From assembly GCF_947489035.1 (NCBI RefSeq), contig NZ_CANLCI010000002.1, positions 124,001 to 188,000 on the forward strand: a stretch of DNA of 64,000 nucleotides. Direction: 5' to 3'. Shown in pieces: positions 35,493-44,702 of the stretch; the stretch's first letter is position 1, and every line of letters begins with the position of its first letter. The DNA comes from an uncultured Ferrimonas sp. GTDB lineage: Bacteria; Pseudomonadota; Gammaproteobacteria; Enterobacterales; Shewanellaceae. A program made the position numbers and the translations under genes. The notes beneath the pieces are model-generated. The model did not search any database, was not told the DNA's origin, and saw nothing but the letters and a program-made list of their open reading frames with translations.

Positions 35493-36962
35493 TTAACCCA
35501 TGCGGTAGTTCGGTGCTTCTTTGGTAATGGTGACGTCGTGAACGTGGGACTCTTTGATGCCGGCGCCGGAGATCCGCACAAACTCGGCCTGAGTACGCAG
35601 CGCTTCAATGGTGCCGCAACCGGTTAAGCCCATGCAGGAGCGCAAACCGCCCATCTGCTGGTGGATGATCTCTTTCAGTTTGCCCTTGTAAGGGATGCGA
35701 CCTTCAATGCCTTCTGGCACCATTTTGTCGGCGGCGTTATCAGACTGGAAGTAACGATCGGAGGAGCCTTGGCTCATGGCCCCTAAGGAGCCCATGCCAC
35801 GGTAAGACTTAAAGGCACGGCCTTGGTACAGCTCGGTTTCACCTGGGGCTTCTTCGGTACCGGCAAACAAACCGCCAGCCATCACGCAAGAGGCGCCCGC
35901 AGCCAGTGCTTTGGCGATGTCGCCAGAGAAACGGATGCCGCCATCGGCGATCACTGGGATGCCGTGCTGATCACAGACGCTTGCGGCATCAGCCACGGCG
36001 GTGATCTGGGGCACGCCAACACCGGTAACGATGCGAGTGGTGCAGATAGAACCTGGGCCAATGCCCACTTTTACCGCATCCACACCGGCGTCGATCAGCG
36101 CCTGAGCGCCTTCAGCGGTGGCGACGTTACCGCCGACAATCTGCAGATCAGGGAAGGCCGCACGGGTTTCACGAATGCGCTGCAATACGCCTTCGCTGTG
36201 GCCGTGGGATGAATCCAGCAAAATCACATCAACACCGGCTTTAACCAAGGCGGCGATGCGCTCTTCGTTGCCGGCGCCAGCGCCCACCGCGGCACCAACG
36301 CGCAAACTGCCCAGTTCATCTTTACAGGCGTTGGGCTTACGTTCGGCTTTCTGGAAATCCTTAACGGTGATCATCCCTTTCAGCTTGAAGGCGTAGTTGG
36401 CGTCGATCACCAGCACCTTTTCGATGCGGTGTTGATGCATCAGCGCTTGGGCGTCGGTCAGATCGCACCCTTCTTGTACCGTAACCAGACGCTCTTTCGG
36501 CGTCATCAGCTCGGCCACAGTCAGCTCTGGGTTGGTGACAAAACGCACGTCACGACCAGTAACAATGCCCACCAGTTCACCATTGCTGGTGACCACGGGG
36601 AAACCAGCAAAGCCACATTTGTGGGTGAGTTCGCGCAGTTCAAGCATGGTGGTATCTGGGGTAACGGTCACCGGATCTTGCACCACACCGGCTTCGTATT
36701 TCTTCACTTTACGAACTTCGTTAGCTTGCTGCTCGATGCTCATGTTTTTGTGAATGAAGCCAAGGCCGCCTTCCTGCGCCATCGCGATCGCTAAGCGAGC
36801 TTCGGTTACTGTGTCCATGGCAGCGGACAGCAGCGGCAGATTCAGCGAGATGGTTTTGGTTAGCTTGGTGCCAAGGTTGGCGGTATTAGGCAGAACGGTA
36901 GAGTGGGCTGGGCATAACAAAACGTCGTCGAACGTCAGTGCCTCTTGTTTGATTCTTAGCAT
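35493..36962 (-). CDS. guaB: IMP dehydrogenase
   Basis: This 489-residue enzyme oxidises IMP to XMP, the first step of GMP synthesis. The TIM-barrel catalytic cysteine is in GPGSICTTR; a pair of CBS domains is inserted at about 90-200; the flap motif lies near SSDRYFQ. The ATG at 36962 ([13 protein letters not shown]) aligns with E. coli GuaB and is nine bases after AGGTGGA; an upstream ATG abuts that site. I see no PurR box upstream. Confidence 0.97.
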   Translation of the reverse strand: MLRIKQEALTFDDVLLCPAHSTVLPNTANLGTKLTKTISLNLPLLSAAMDTVTEARLAIAMAQEGGLGFIHKNMSIEQQANEVRKVKKYEAGVVQDPVTVTPDTTMLELRELTHKCGFAGFPVVTSNGELVGIVTGRDVRFVTNPELTVAELMTPKERLVTVQEGCDLTDAQALMHQHRIEKVLVIDANYAFKLKGMITVKDFQKAERKPNACKDELGSLRVGAAVGAGAGNEERIAALVKAGVDVILLDSSHGHSEGVLQRIRETRAAFPDLQIVGGNVATAEGAQALIDAGVDAVKVGIGPGSICTTRIVTGVGVPQITAVADAASVCDQHGIPVIADGGIRFSGDIAKALAAGASCVMAGGLFAGTEEAPGETELYQGRAFKSYRGMGSLGAMSQGSSDRYFQSDNAADKMVPEGIEGRIPYKGKLKEIIHQQMGGLRSCMGLTGCGTIEALRTQAEFVRISGAGIKESHVHDVTITKEAPNYRMG

Positions 36963-37012
36963 GTGCAACATTCCACCTGAGTAGGGTTTTGGGCTTGAAA
37001 TATTGCTGGCGA

Positions 37013-37041
37013 AGTATAGCGATCTGATCTTGCCAGAACAA
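37013..37041 (-). promoter_or_regulatory. Probable sigma70 promoter of guaB
   Basis: On the minus strand TATACT (5 of 6 matches) stands 17 bases from TTGTTC (3 of 6), about 50 bases upstream of the guaB ATG. Confidence 0.45.
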
Positions 37042-37087
37042 CGATAAATTGTTACTTATGGTCGATTAATTTCAGCGTCAGGCGAAA

Positions 37088-38428
37088 TTGTTTTACGTGT
37101 CGAACAATATCCTCACCGTTTCTGGCCTTAGTCGCCAGATCAAGCAGCTTCTGGAAGGCAACCTCGGCCGAGTTTGGCTCAGTGGCGAAATCTCTAATCT
37201 GGCCACCCCCGCGTCCGGCCACATCTACTTCACGTTGAAGGACGATCGCAGCCAGATCCGCTGTGCCATGTTCCGCAGCAGGGCTGGCCGCGTGACCTTC
37301 CGTCCCGCCAATGGTCAGCAGATCTTGGTGCGCGCCAACTTAACCCTGTATGAACCTCGGGGCGACATTCAGTTGGTGGTGGAATCGATGCAAGCGGCGG
37401 GCGATGGTCTGCTGCAGCAACAGTTTGACGCACTGAAAATGCAACTGGCAGGGCAAGGGTTGTTCGCCACCGCGGCCAAACAAGCGATCCCCAGCGAGCT
37501 GCGTACCTTAGGGGTGATCACCTCCGCCAGCGGTGCCGCCGTGCAAGATGTGCTGTCGGTACTGAACCGCCGCGATCCCATGCTGAAGGTGATCATCTAC
37601 CCCACCTTGGTGCAGGGCAAAGAAGCCAGCGCCAGCATCTGCCGCAGCATCGCCTTGGCCAACCAACGGCAAGAGGTGGATTGCTTGCTGCTGACCCGTG
37701 GCGGGGGCTCGTTAGAGGATCTGTGGTGCTTTAATGAAGAGGCGGTCGCACAAGCGATTTTCCACTCACAATTGCCGCTCATCAGCGCCGTTGGCCACGA
37801 AGTGGATACCACCATCGCTGATTATGTTGCCGATGTACGGGCCCCCACCCCATCCGCCGCCGCCGAATTATTAAGCCAAGATCGCAGCCACCTGCTGCTG
37901 CAAACTCAGCAGTTGCAGCAACGGTTGCAGCGGGCAACGTCGCAGCAACTGACCCAGCAACGGCATCGGTTGTCGCTGCTGGCTAACCGTTTGCAAGCGG
38001 CGCACCCAAAAGCTCAATTGCAAACCCACAGCCAGCGCTTAGACGATTTATCACTGCGGTTGCAGCGCGCCATTCATGGCCAGCTGCAACAACAGCGCTT
38101 TGCCCAGCAGCGGCTGAGCCAACGGCTGCACAGCCAGCAGCCACAGCAACGCATCGAGTTGCACCAGCAACAGCTGGCCAACTTACAGCGGCGGTTGCAG
38201 CAAGCTCAAGCCCAGCAGATGGCGGCGAAACGCTCGCAGCTGGGGCAGTTAGTGGCGCAACTAGAAGGGGTATCGCCACTGGCGGTGTTAGCGCGCGGCT
38301 ACGCCATTGCTACCGACAACAGCGGCAATGCACTGACCTCGGCCAGTCAGATCGGCATTGGCGATAACCTCAATATTCGCCTGCATGACGGCAGCCTTGC
38401 CGCCACCGTAACCAAGCAACACTCCTGA
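37088..38428 (+). CDS. xseA: Exodeoxyribonuclease VII large subunit
   Basis: This 446-residue subunit of the single-strand exonuclease has an N-terminal OB-fold (about 5-105, with [22 protein letters not shown], quoted as [17 protein letters not shown]), the catalytic domain with [13 protein letters not shown]-type residues (here [13 protein letters not shown]), and [26 protein letters not shown] (quoted as [18 protein letters not shown]). A long Gln/Leu-rich coiled coil occupies about 265-395, unusually glutamine-rich. The start is TTG at 37088 by spacing; GTG at 37097 is an alternative. It is divergent from guaB. The small subunit XseB is not in the window. Confidence 0.95.
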   Translation: MFYVSNNILTVSGLSRQIKQLLEGNLGRVWLSGEISNLATPASGHIYFTLKDDRSQIRCAMFRSRAGRVTFRPANGQQILVRANLTLYEPRGDIQLVVESMQAAGDGLLQQQFDALKMQLAGQGLFATAAKQAIPSELRTLGVITSASGAAVQDVLSVLNRRDPMLKVIIYPTLVQGKEASASICRSIALANQRQEVDCLLLTRGGGSLEDLWCFNEEAVAQAIFHSQLPLISAVGHEVDTTIADYVADVRAPTPSAAAELLSQDRSHLLLQTQQLQQRLQRATSQQLTQQRHRLSLLANRLQAAHPKAQLQTHSQRLDDLSLRLQRAIHGQLQQQRFAQQRLSQRLHSQQPQQRIELHQQQLANLQRRLQQAQAQQMAAKRSQLGQLVAQLEGVSPLAVLARGYAIATDNSGNALTSASQIGIGDNLNIRLHDGSLAATVTKQHS

Positions 38429-38445
38429 AGAGCGCCCAATAACAG

Positions 38446-38471
38446 CAAGCCTCGCACTGATGCGAGGCTTG
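38446..38471. terminator. Hairpin between xseA and the convergent cyclase gene
   Basis: A perfect 11-bp stem, CAAGCCTCGCA with TGCGAGGCTTG, has no T-run on either side, so it may work as a transcript end-stabiliser rather than a full intrinsic terminator. Confidence 0.55.
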
Positions 38472-38516
38472 TGATGGGCACGATTGCAGTGAGCCGAGCG
38501 CTCCAGTCGCAGCGGA

Positions 38517-39659
38517 TTAAGCGAGCCGGATCTGATCTCGACCGCGGCGCTTGGCCAGATACAGCGCGCCATCGGCGCGTTGATACATATCCCCCAAATG
38601 ATCGTTGCCACCCTGCCACTGAGTCAGGCCGATGGAGATCCGCACATCAATGCCGCTGCCGTCATCCAACAAATAGGGGCTTTGATCCACCCGCTGCTTT
38701 ACCGCTTTGATCCACGCCATCGCATCGGCACGGTTGCTCATCGCTGCAAACAGCGCAAACTCCTCGCCACCAATGCGCGCCGCAAAGCCATGTTCATCGA
38801 CGCAATCCCGCAGTACCTTGGCGATGTGTTGCAACACCATATCCCCCAACGGGTGGCCGTAATTGTCGTTAATGCGCTTGAAGTGATCGACATCCACAAT
38901 CGCCAATATCGGCAGTTTGTCGTGATTTAAGCAGGCCAGTAAGTGGGTATGGCCCTGCTCGTTAAAGCTGCGGCGATTGCCGATGCTGGTGAGTGGATCG
39001 GTAAACGCCATATGGCGAAACTGCTCTAATTTATCGTGCTCGTTCCCGACATCATGGATCACGGTACACAGCGCCTTGCGCCCTTGCCACTGGATCACAA
39101 AATCTTGAATGCGCGTACGCAGCTGATCCCCGCCGCAGGTCCAACTGTTGGAAACGGGTTCGGCTAACAGGTGGCCGTGGATCATCAGCTGCTGGTAGTT
39201 ACGCTGCGCTTGCGGCCAGTGTTCTTCACCAATCAATGGCCGGATCGAATCCATCTGCAACAGCTGCGACACCGAGCTCAGTTGAAACAGCTCGGCATAA
39301 GCTTGGTTGACAAACAGCGGTTTAAAGTTGTCGTGCACCAGCATTGGCCGTGGGTTGGCCAAGATCAACTGGGAAAAGTTTTCGTCCATCGCCGCTTGGA
39401 TCTGGGTCAACCAACAATCCAGTTCCGCCAGGTAGCGTGACTGCATGACCCAAGGGGTGCCGGAGTCATCCACCATCAGTTCGCTGCTGTCGTGCTGCAA
39501 CAGCGCCATATGCTGACTGAGCGCGGCAAGGCGTAAAAATGGGGACGCTGAGGCATTATGTGCCAACACCTTGGCGTTGGCATGCAACAGAGCACCGTGA
39601 CTAAGGTAGTCAAGCCAACGCGTATCGTCACACAACGGAATTGCAGCTATCTGTGCCAT
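38517..39659 (-). CDS. PAS-like GGEEF diguanylate cyclase
   Basis: This 380-residue cytoplasmic protein would make c-di-GMP. An N-terminal region of about 90 residues is shared only with its paralogue at 46969-48081. A PAS-like domain (about 95-205) follows, then GGDEF from DPLTSIGNR (221), with the active site GGEEF at 297-301 and the substrate aspartate in VDVDHFKRIND. It lacks the RxxD inhibitory site five residues before GGEEF, so product feedback is not expected. The ribosome binding site is poor. It converges with xseA. Confidence 0.88.
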   Translation of the reverse strand: MAQIAAIPLCDDTRWLDYLSHGALLHANAKVLAHNASASPFLRLAALSQHMALLQHDSSELMVDDSGTPWVMQSRYLAELDCWLTQIQAAMDENFSQLILANPRPMLVHDNFKPLFVNQAYAELFQLSSVSQLLQMDSIRPLIGEEHWPQAQRNYQQLMIHGHLLAEPVSNSWTCGGDQLRTRIQDFVIQWQGRKALCTVIHDVGNEHDKLEQFRHMAFTDPLTSIGNRRSFNEQGHTHLLACLNHDKLPILAIVDVDHFKRINDNYGHPLGDMVLQHIAKVLRDCVDEHGFAARIGGEEFALFAAMSNRADAMAWIKAVKQRVDQSPYLLDDGSGIDVRISIGLTQWQGGNDHLGDMYQRADGALYLAKRRGRDQIRLA

Positions 39660-39782
39660 TTTTTTGCACTAGACCTAAGGATAAATCATTTGAATAACAA
39701 CATATTGCCAATTGTTACAGTAAAAAACATTGATTTTGATCCCGACCAGTGCGGTTGTTATCCGAGCTTTTGTTAATGAATT

Positions 39783-41153
39783 CTATTCAGTTTTGGCCAG
39801 GCGTCGACTGAGCGCACTTTGGCTGATCCCCAATAATTTGGCCGCCGCCGTTTGGTTGTGTGCGGTGCGGCTCATCGCCTCTTCCACCAGCGCTTGCCCC
39901 AGTTCGGCTAAGCTCGGCAGCTGCTGCCCAAATTGAATGGTTGGCTGCGGGGCGTCACTGTGGTGATCGTTCATCGCTTCAATAAAGGGCGCTTCATTTA
40001 ACCGCTGCTCATCACTGCGGCTGACCGCATCAAACACCATGCCGCGCAGCTCAGCCAAGTTGCCGGGGAACGCATACTGGCTTAAGCGTTGCGCTAACTC
40101 TGGGCTTTGCAACGGTGCCGGCCGTGCCATCTGCTGCGCGGCTTCCTCAATAAAGGCCCCAATCAGTATCGGCAGATCGAGGGTACGTTGGCGCAGTGGC
40201 GGCACGGTTAAGCGGTGGCCGCGCAGCCGATAGAGCAGATCAGCCCGAAAACGACCTTGCTGTTGCAGCTCCAACAAGTTGAGCTGCGCTGAGAACACCA
40301 AACGACAGCGCAGCGGTTGCGGCCGCGCGGCGCCCAGCGGGAAGTAGTGTTCTTGCTGCAGCAGCTCCAGCAGCTTGGCCTGCGCTTCTAAGCACAGCTC
40401 GCCAACCCGTTGCAGATACAACACCCCGCCTCGGGCTTGGTGCAGCAAGCCCGGCTTGGCACTGTCGCCATTGGCGCTGGCGACTTGGCCATACAGCAGC
40501 GCTTCAAAGCGCTCGACGCTCAGCCCCGCTAGGGTCACGCTGGTGAGTTGTTGCTCGGGGTTGATCAATTGCTGCAGCGCCGCCGCAAACTGCCCCTTGC
40601 CCACCCCTGCTTCCCCTTTTAACAGCACCGGCTCTGGGCTTTGCGCTAGGGCTTCGAGGTAGCGCAATCGATCCAGCATCGCTGGCTCGCAGGTAAGGAT
40701 GTGACTAAAGGCTTGCGGCTGGCTTAGGGTACGGCTTAAAAAGCGCGCCTTGATCTGTTCGTAACTGCGCTCGAGCCCCACCACTTCCAGCGCTCGCCGT
40801 ACCGACAGGGCCAGCTCATCGACATCGCCGGTTTTAATAAAGTAATCGTAAGCGCCACTGCGAATGCAGCGCACTGCGGTGTCTACTTCGTTAACGCCGC
40901 TGACGATCAACACGCGCGTATTGGGGTACTGCTGCCGGATCTGCGCCAGCAGTTGTTCACCGCTGTGGAACGGCATGGTCAGATCCAGCAACACCAAGGC
41001 GTAATCTCGCGCCATCATGCGGTTGGCCACTTGGCGGCTGTCTACGCAGGTATCGATGCTGGCTTCCGGCACCAGTCGCATCAGCGTTATCGACAGCGTC
41101 CGCAGCCACTGGGCTTCGTCGTCCACCAACAAAATATTACGAGCCAGTTTCAT
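39783..41153 (-). CDS. NtrC-like response regulator with a degenerate AAA+ domain
   Basis: This 456-residue regulator has a receiver domain (phospho-acceptor Asp57, DD at 11-12, Lys107), a central sigma54-activator AAA+ domain and a Fis-type helix-turn-helix (435-453, TAAAKLLGISQSALSRRLA, shown here as LGISQSALSRRL). The Walker A GEAGVGKG (180-187) and the arginine-finger region FRADLLYRL remain. The sigma54-contact GAFTGA loop is gone: the segment reads GQVASANGDSAKPG (222-235). The Walker B residues are LYLQRVGE instead of LFLDEIGE, so the catalytic Asp-Glu is Gln-Arg. It should not hydrolyse ATP or remodel sigma54 and may act as a plain DNA-binding regulator. It overlaps the kinase gene by four bases (ATGA). 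Confidence 0.85.
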   Translation of the reverse strand: MKLARNILLVDDEAQWLRTLSITLMRLVPEASIDTCVDSRQVANRMMARDYALVLLDLTMPFHSGEQLLAQIRQQYPNTRVLIVSGVNEVDTAVRCIRSGAYDYFIKTGDVDELALSVRRALEVVGLERSYEQIKARFLSRTLSQPQAFSHILTCEPAMLDRLRYLEALAQSPEPVLLKGEAGVGKGQFAAALQQLINPEQQLTSVTLAGLSVERFEALLYGQVASANGDSAKPGLLHQARGGVLYLQRVGELCLEAQAKLLELLQQEHYFPLGAARPQPLRCRLVFSAQLNLLELQQQGRFRADLLYRLRGHRLTVPPLRQRTLDLPILIGAFIEEAAQQMARPAPLQSPELAQRLSQYAFPGNLAELRGMVFDAVSRSDEQRLNEAPFIEAMNDHHSDAPQPTIQFGQQLPSLAELGQALVEEAMSRTAHNQTAAAKLLGISQSALSRRLAKTE

Positions 41154-43126
41154 AATTCGGATCCTTTCTTAAAACGCAGCACCATGGTGGTGCCTTGCTG
41201 GGGCTGTGACTGGATCTGCCACTGCCCCTGATGTTCATTAATAATGCGGCTGCACACCGACAAGCCCAAGCCGCTGCCGCCATCGGCTCGGCGGGTGGTA
41301 AAGAAGGGTTCTTTGATGCGCTCGATGGTGGCGCTGTCCATGCCGCAACCGTTGTCGCTGACGCTCAGCACCACCTGATCGCCCTCAACCTGCGTACGCA
41401 GTTGCAGCTGGCCGTCTTGGCAACTCATGGCATGACAGGCGTTTTGAATAAAGTTGATCAACACCTGCTGCAGCTGTTGGCTGTCCCCCAAAATCCTTGG
41501 GTTGTCCTCAGTAAGCACCAGCGTTAAGTGAAACCGCTTCACTTGGTTGGCGGTTAATCGCAGCGCCACCTGCACCACATCGTTCACCAACAGCGATTGA
41601 TGGTTAAGCTGCTGTGGCTGGGCGTACTGCTTCAGATCGTTCACGATGCGGCTGATCCGCCGCGCCGCTTCGGTGATGCTGTCGCTGCCAAAGTGCAACT
41701 CTTGCAGCGCCTGCCGTGGCGCTAACCCGGCGATGTCCCAATAGGGATCCTGCTGTTGGTAGCTGGCAATGGCGGGTTCGAGATCCTCCAGCGCCGCTTG
41801 AAACAGCGCAATGGCGTGCACGATCAACCCCGTGGGGTTGTTGATCTCATGCGCCACCCCAGCCGAGAGTTCCCCCAGCGAGGCCAAGCGACTGGCTTGT
41901 TCGTTGGCTTGACGCAAACGGTGCTGTTCGCTGACGTCTTCAAGCAGCGCCACCACTTCGGTATTGCTGATGGGGTGCAACTGCAGCTGCCAATGCTGTT
42001 GTTGATGTTCTAAGGCGTTAAACAGCGGCTGGCCACTGCGTAAGGCACGTTGTACCAGCGGCCCAATTTGCAGTGGCTGTTGTTGATCCTGCAGATGCAG
42101 ATCTTGCAGCAGATCGTGGTGTTTGCCGTTGCTCCACACACACTGATCGCGGGTATACAGTGCAATGCCGTGGGGCATGCCATCCAGCATGCGCTGAAAC
42201 TGCTGCGACAGGTGCGATAATTTGCGCTCGGCGCTGCGGCGGTGGCTCAGTTCGTTGTTTAGCTCTACCGTGCGCTTACGCAGGCTGCCGGTCATGCCCC
42301 AAGTTGAGATCATGCCGATCACCGCTAAGGTGGCAACCAACATCGCCAAGGCGGTTACGTGATTTTGGGTGGACGCCAGATCCACTTTTTCTCGGCCGGT
42401 GCCAAACCATTTTCGCACCAGCTGATCGTATTCACCGGAAAGCTTAAGCTGGCGTAAGGCGTTATTCAGTTCGGCCATTAACGCGCGGTTGCGTTCGTTG
42501 GCAACAAAGTTAAAGGCACCAAAAATTAAGGCATCGGAGGCGCTGCGTACTTGCGGATAAAAGGGCAGCAAACGGCGCGCAACAAAGCTTTCGGCCAACA
42601 CCACATCCACTTCATCCGCTTCAATCATCTGAAAGCCGGTTTCATACAGATCCACATCGATGCGTTCGAAATTGACCTGATTGCCTTTTAGGTACACATC
42701 CACAAAGGAGCCCACTTTAATGGCCACCCGCTTGTTGGCTAAGTCTTCCCAGCGATTAACCAATGCTTGGCCTTGGCGCGTGTAGGCACGAGCGTGGGTG
42801 GCATAGATGGGATCCGACTGCGCCAGTAAGCGGCTGCGGCCGATGGGGCTGACCACCGCAATCACATCAATGTCGCTGTGCTTGTCGCTCACCGCTTTCA
42901 CCAATTGCTGAAACGAATGGCGACGCACCACAATGCGCTTGTTGGTGAGCTGACCTAAACGGCGCATAAGCTCCACATGGAAGCCTTGATCTACGCCGTT
43001 GTTGCGCCATTCCAGCGGCGCGGTGTTTGAATGCACCCCAAACACCACCGTTTCCGGTTGCGCCGCACTGGCCCACGGCGCCCAAAACAGGGCGGCGCAG
43101 GCGTATATAAACAGTAGAATTTTCAT
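41150..43126 (-). CDS. Sensor histidine kinase with a periplasmic solute-binding (family 3) domain
   Basis: This 658-residue inner-membrane kinase has a signal-like first segment, a periplasmic SBP_bac_3 domain (about 25-245, opening TVVFGVHSNTAPLEW and closing GEYDQLVRKWF), a membrane segment (about 256-277), a PAS-like region (about 305-400) and a kinase core. The phospho-acceptor is His426 in GVAHEINNPTG; N, G1 and G2 boxes are NFIQNACHAM, DNGCGMD and GSGLGLSV. It senses a small polar ligand, perhaps an amino or organic acid. It is translated just before its NtrC-like partner, with a four-base overlap, and lies beside a porin and a flavocytochrome c. Confidence 0.9.
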   Translation of the reverse strand: MKILLFIYACAALFWAPWASAAQPETVVFGVHSNTAPLEWRNNGVDQGFHVELMRRLGQLTNKRIVVRRHSFQQLVKAVSDKHSDIDVIAVVSPIGRSRLLAQSDPIYATHARAYTRQGQALVNRWEDLANKRVAIKVGSFVDVYLKGNQVNFERIDVDLYETGFQMIEADEVDVVLAESFVARRLLPFYPQVRSASDALIFGAFNFVANERNRALMAELNNALRQLKLSGEYDQLVRKWFGTGREKVDLASTQNHVTALAMLVATLAVIGMISTWGMTGSLRKRTVELNNELSHRRSAERKLSHLSQQFQRMLDGMPHGIALYTRDQCVWSNGKHHDLLQDLHLQDQQQPLQIGPLVQRALRSGQPLFNALEHQQQHWQLQLHPISNTEVVALLEDVSEQHRLRQANEQASRLASLGELSAGVAHEINNPTGLIVHAIALFQAALEDLEPAIASYQQQDPYWDIAGLAPRQALQELHFGSDSITEAARRISRIVNDLKQYAQPQQLNHQSLLVNDVVQVALRLTANQVKRFHLTLVLTEDNPRILGDSQQLQQVLINFIQNACHAMSCQDGQLQLRTQVEGDQVVLSVSDNGCGMDSATIERIKEPFFTTRRADGGSGLGLSVCSRIINEHQGQWQIQSQPQQGTTMVLRFKKGSEL

Positions 43127-43195
43127 CGGCTGAAGAATACTGAGACCGCGCCCTAACAACTGTGGCCAAGGTCGCGAAACCTTTTACTGGGATCG

Positions 43196-43220
43196 CAAAA
43201 AAGGGGCCAACAGGCCCCTT
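43196..43220 (-). terminator. Rho-independent terminator of the porin gene
   Basis: AAGGGGCC pairs with GGCCCCTT around a four-base loop and is followed on the minus strand by TTTTTTGCG; 20 bases past the porin stop. Confidence 0.88.
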
Positions 43221-43239
43221 CGGTTACGCAAATGCGTGA

Positions 43240-44295
43240 TCAGAACTTGTAGTGCAAGCCCATAGAGATGATGTTGTCGGCATCGTCGTATTGACGACCA
43301 GCAGCGTTATCCAGCTCCGCTTCAAAACGGCTGTAGTGACCGTACAGCTTAGCCACTTTGCTCAGCTTGTAATCGGCACCAACGGCGTAGTTGGTTACTT
43401 TGCTGTCGGTAACATCAGCAGCGCCAACATCAGTCAAGCTTTTAACCACATTACCAGCGTATTTGCCGTTGCCAGAATCGTCTTGGCCGTAACGGGCTTT
43501 CAGGCTCAGCTTGGCGCTTAGTGGGTAGGCCACATCAACCATAAAGCCGTCGCCATCCAGGTTTTCGTTGTACAGATCTTTGGTGTCTTGGTACACCGCG
43601 CCCAACTTCAACTGACCCAGTTTGGTTTGGCCACTGATGCGGTAAGCTTCGTCGCCACCCAAACCAGCGTTGTAGCCAAAGCCAACAAAGTAGTTGGTTT
43701 TCTTCAGGGCTTTATCGCCGTGGATAACCGCTACCGAGTATAGAGAACCTTCACGGTTCACATCTGCACCATAGGCATCGTCTTCCAGCTGGTAAGACAC
43801 CAATACGTTGGTGTTGTACATGCGTGGCGAGGTGTAGCTGATCATGTCGCCGTAACGGGAGTTACCCGCAAACAAACGGCCCATATCGGTGTTGGTCAGG
43901 TTGAACTGATCCACGCCACCTTCGGCTTTCCAGAACGCGCTGCCCATTTTACCGAAGATCAGCGTACCGGCTTCGCCTTTCACCCCAATAAAGGTATCGC
44001 GGCTGCTCAATACGCCATCTTTGTTGTCTTGATCATCGCTTTTCACCATCGCTTCGGCTTTGTACACCAGCTGTACGGTTTCGGTCAGTGACGCTGAACC
44101 CTTTAAGCCAACCAAAGAGAAGTTGTTTTCAATGGTGGTGCCTTCGCCGCCGCTTGGATTAACCGCAAAGCTGGTGTCGGCGTCGGTCACAGCCAAACGG
44201 ATGGCACCGTAGAAGGTTGGGGTTTCTACTTGGGCTTGCGCCGCGCCGCTAAGCAATGCCAACAGCATTGAAGAAGCAATTACGCTTTTTTTCAT
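43240..44295 (-). CDS. Gram-negative general porin (Omp/porin_4 type)
   Basis: This 351-residue outer-membrane protein has a signal peptide (MKKSVIASSMLLALLSG, cut after AQA) and a 16-strand-type barrel with alternating Gly/aromatic strands, closing in the terminal phenylalanine GLHYKF. The constriction-loop region holds a short KAEGGVDQFNLTNTDMG. The ATG at 44295 has AAAGGATT upstream. It is divergent from the flavocytochrome c gene across about 400 bases. A porin next to a flavocytochrome c3 has been described in the Shewanella ifc cluster; by analogy it might admit dicarboxylates or iron ligands, which is inference. Confidence 0.88.
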   Translation of the reverse strand: MKKSVIASSMLLALLSGAAQAQVETPTFYGAIRLAVTDADTSFAVNPSGGEGTTIENNFSLVGLKGSASLTETVQLVYKAEAMVKSDDQDNKDGVLSSRDTFIGVKGEAGTLIFGKMGSAFWKAEGGVDQFNLTNTDMGRLFAGNSRYGDMISYTSPRMYNTNVLVSYQLEDDAYGADVNREGSLYSVAVIHGDKALKKTNYFVGFGYNAGLGGDEAYRISGQTKLGQLKLGAVYQDTKDLYNENLDGDGFMVDVAYPLSAKLSLKARYGQDDSGNGKYAGNVVKSLTDVGAADVTDSKVTNYAVGADYKLSKVAKLYGHYSRFEAELDNAAGRQYDDADNIISMGLHYKF

Positions 44296-44702
44296 TTTAT
44301 TAATCCTTTGAATCAAATAGGGGCAACATCGGCGGCAAGATTAATTAAAGCGATAAATAAAAATTGTGATCAAAGCGATGAATGTAATTTAACGCGGGGA
44401 GTTAACGGTAAAAACGATAAAGCCATTGTATTTCTAACCAATAACTTAATTTGAGTCCACATGCGCCATGCAAAAACGCATAAAGCCTAGTGCAGCAATG
44501 CATTCGTGCATAGCGCCATTTCACCCATGTGAGGCCATTGGCAATTCAATACAGACAACGGCTATTCCAGTTGCGTTCAATTTTTAGTGGAATATTCTTC
44601 ACAGCATAAATCGGGAATTGCCAAATCGTCGTTTTATTAATTCATCATCATTATATTTTTCTTGTCACATAGATAAGAGAACCACTATTTAAAAGAGGTT
44701 GC
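44296..44702. other. Divergent promoter region of porin and flavocytochrome c
   Basis: About 400 AT-rich bases without a gene. A TTGTGATCAA palindrome lies at about 44364-44373 (a TGTGA half-site with a partial mirror). I see no complete CRP or FNR site. Confidence 0.45.

Noticed and set aside
36963-37087. A PurR box in the guaB/xseA divergent region
   Set aside because: No sequence near ACGCAAACGTTTGCGT is present.
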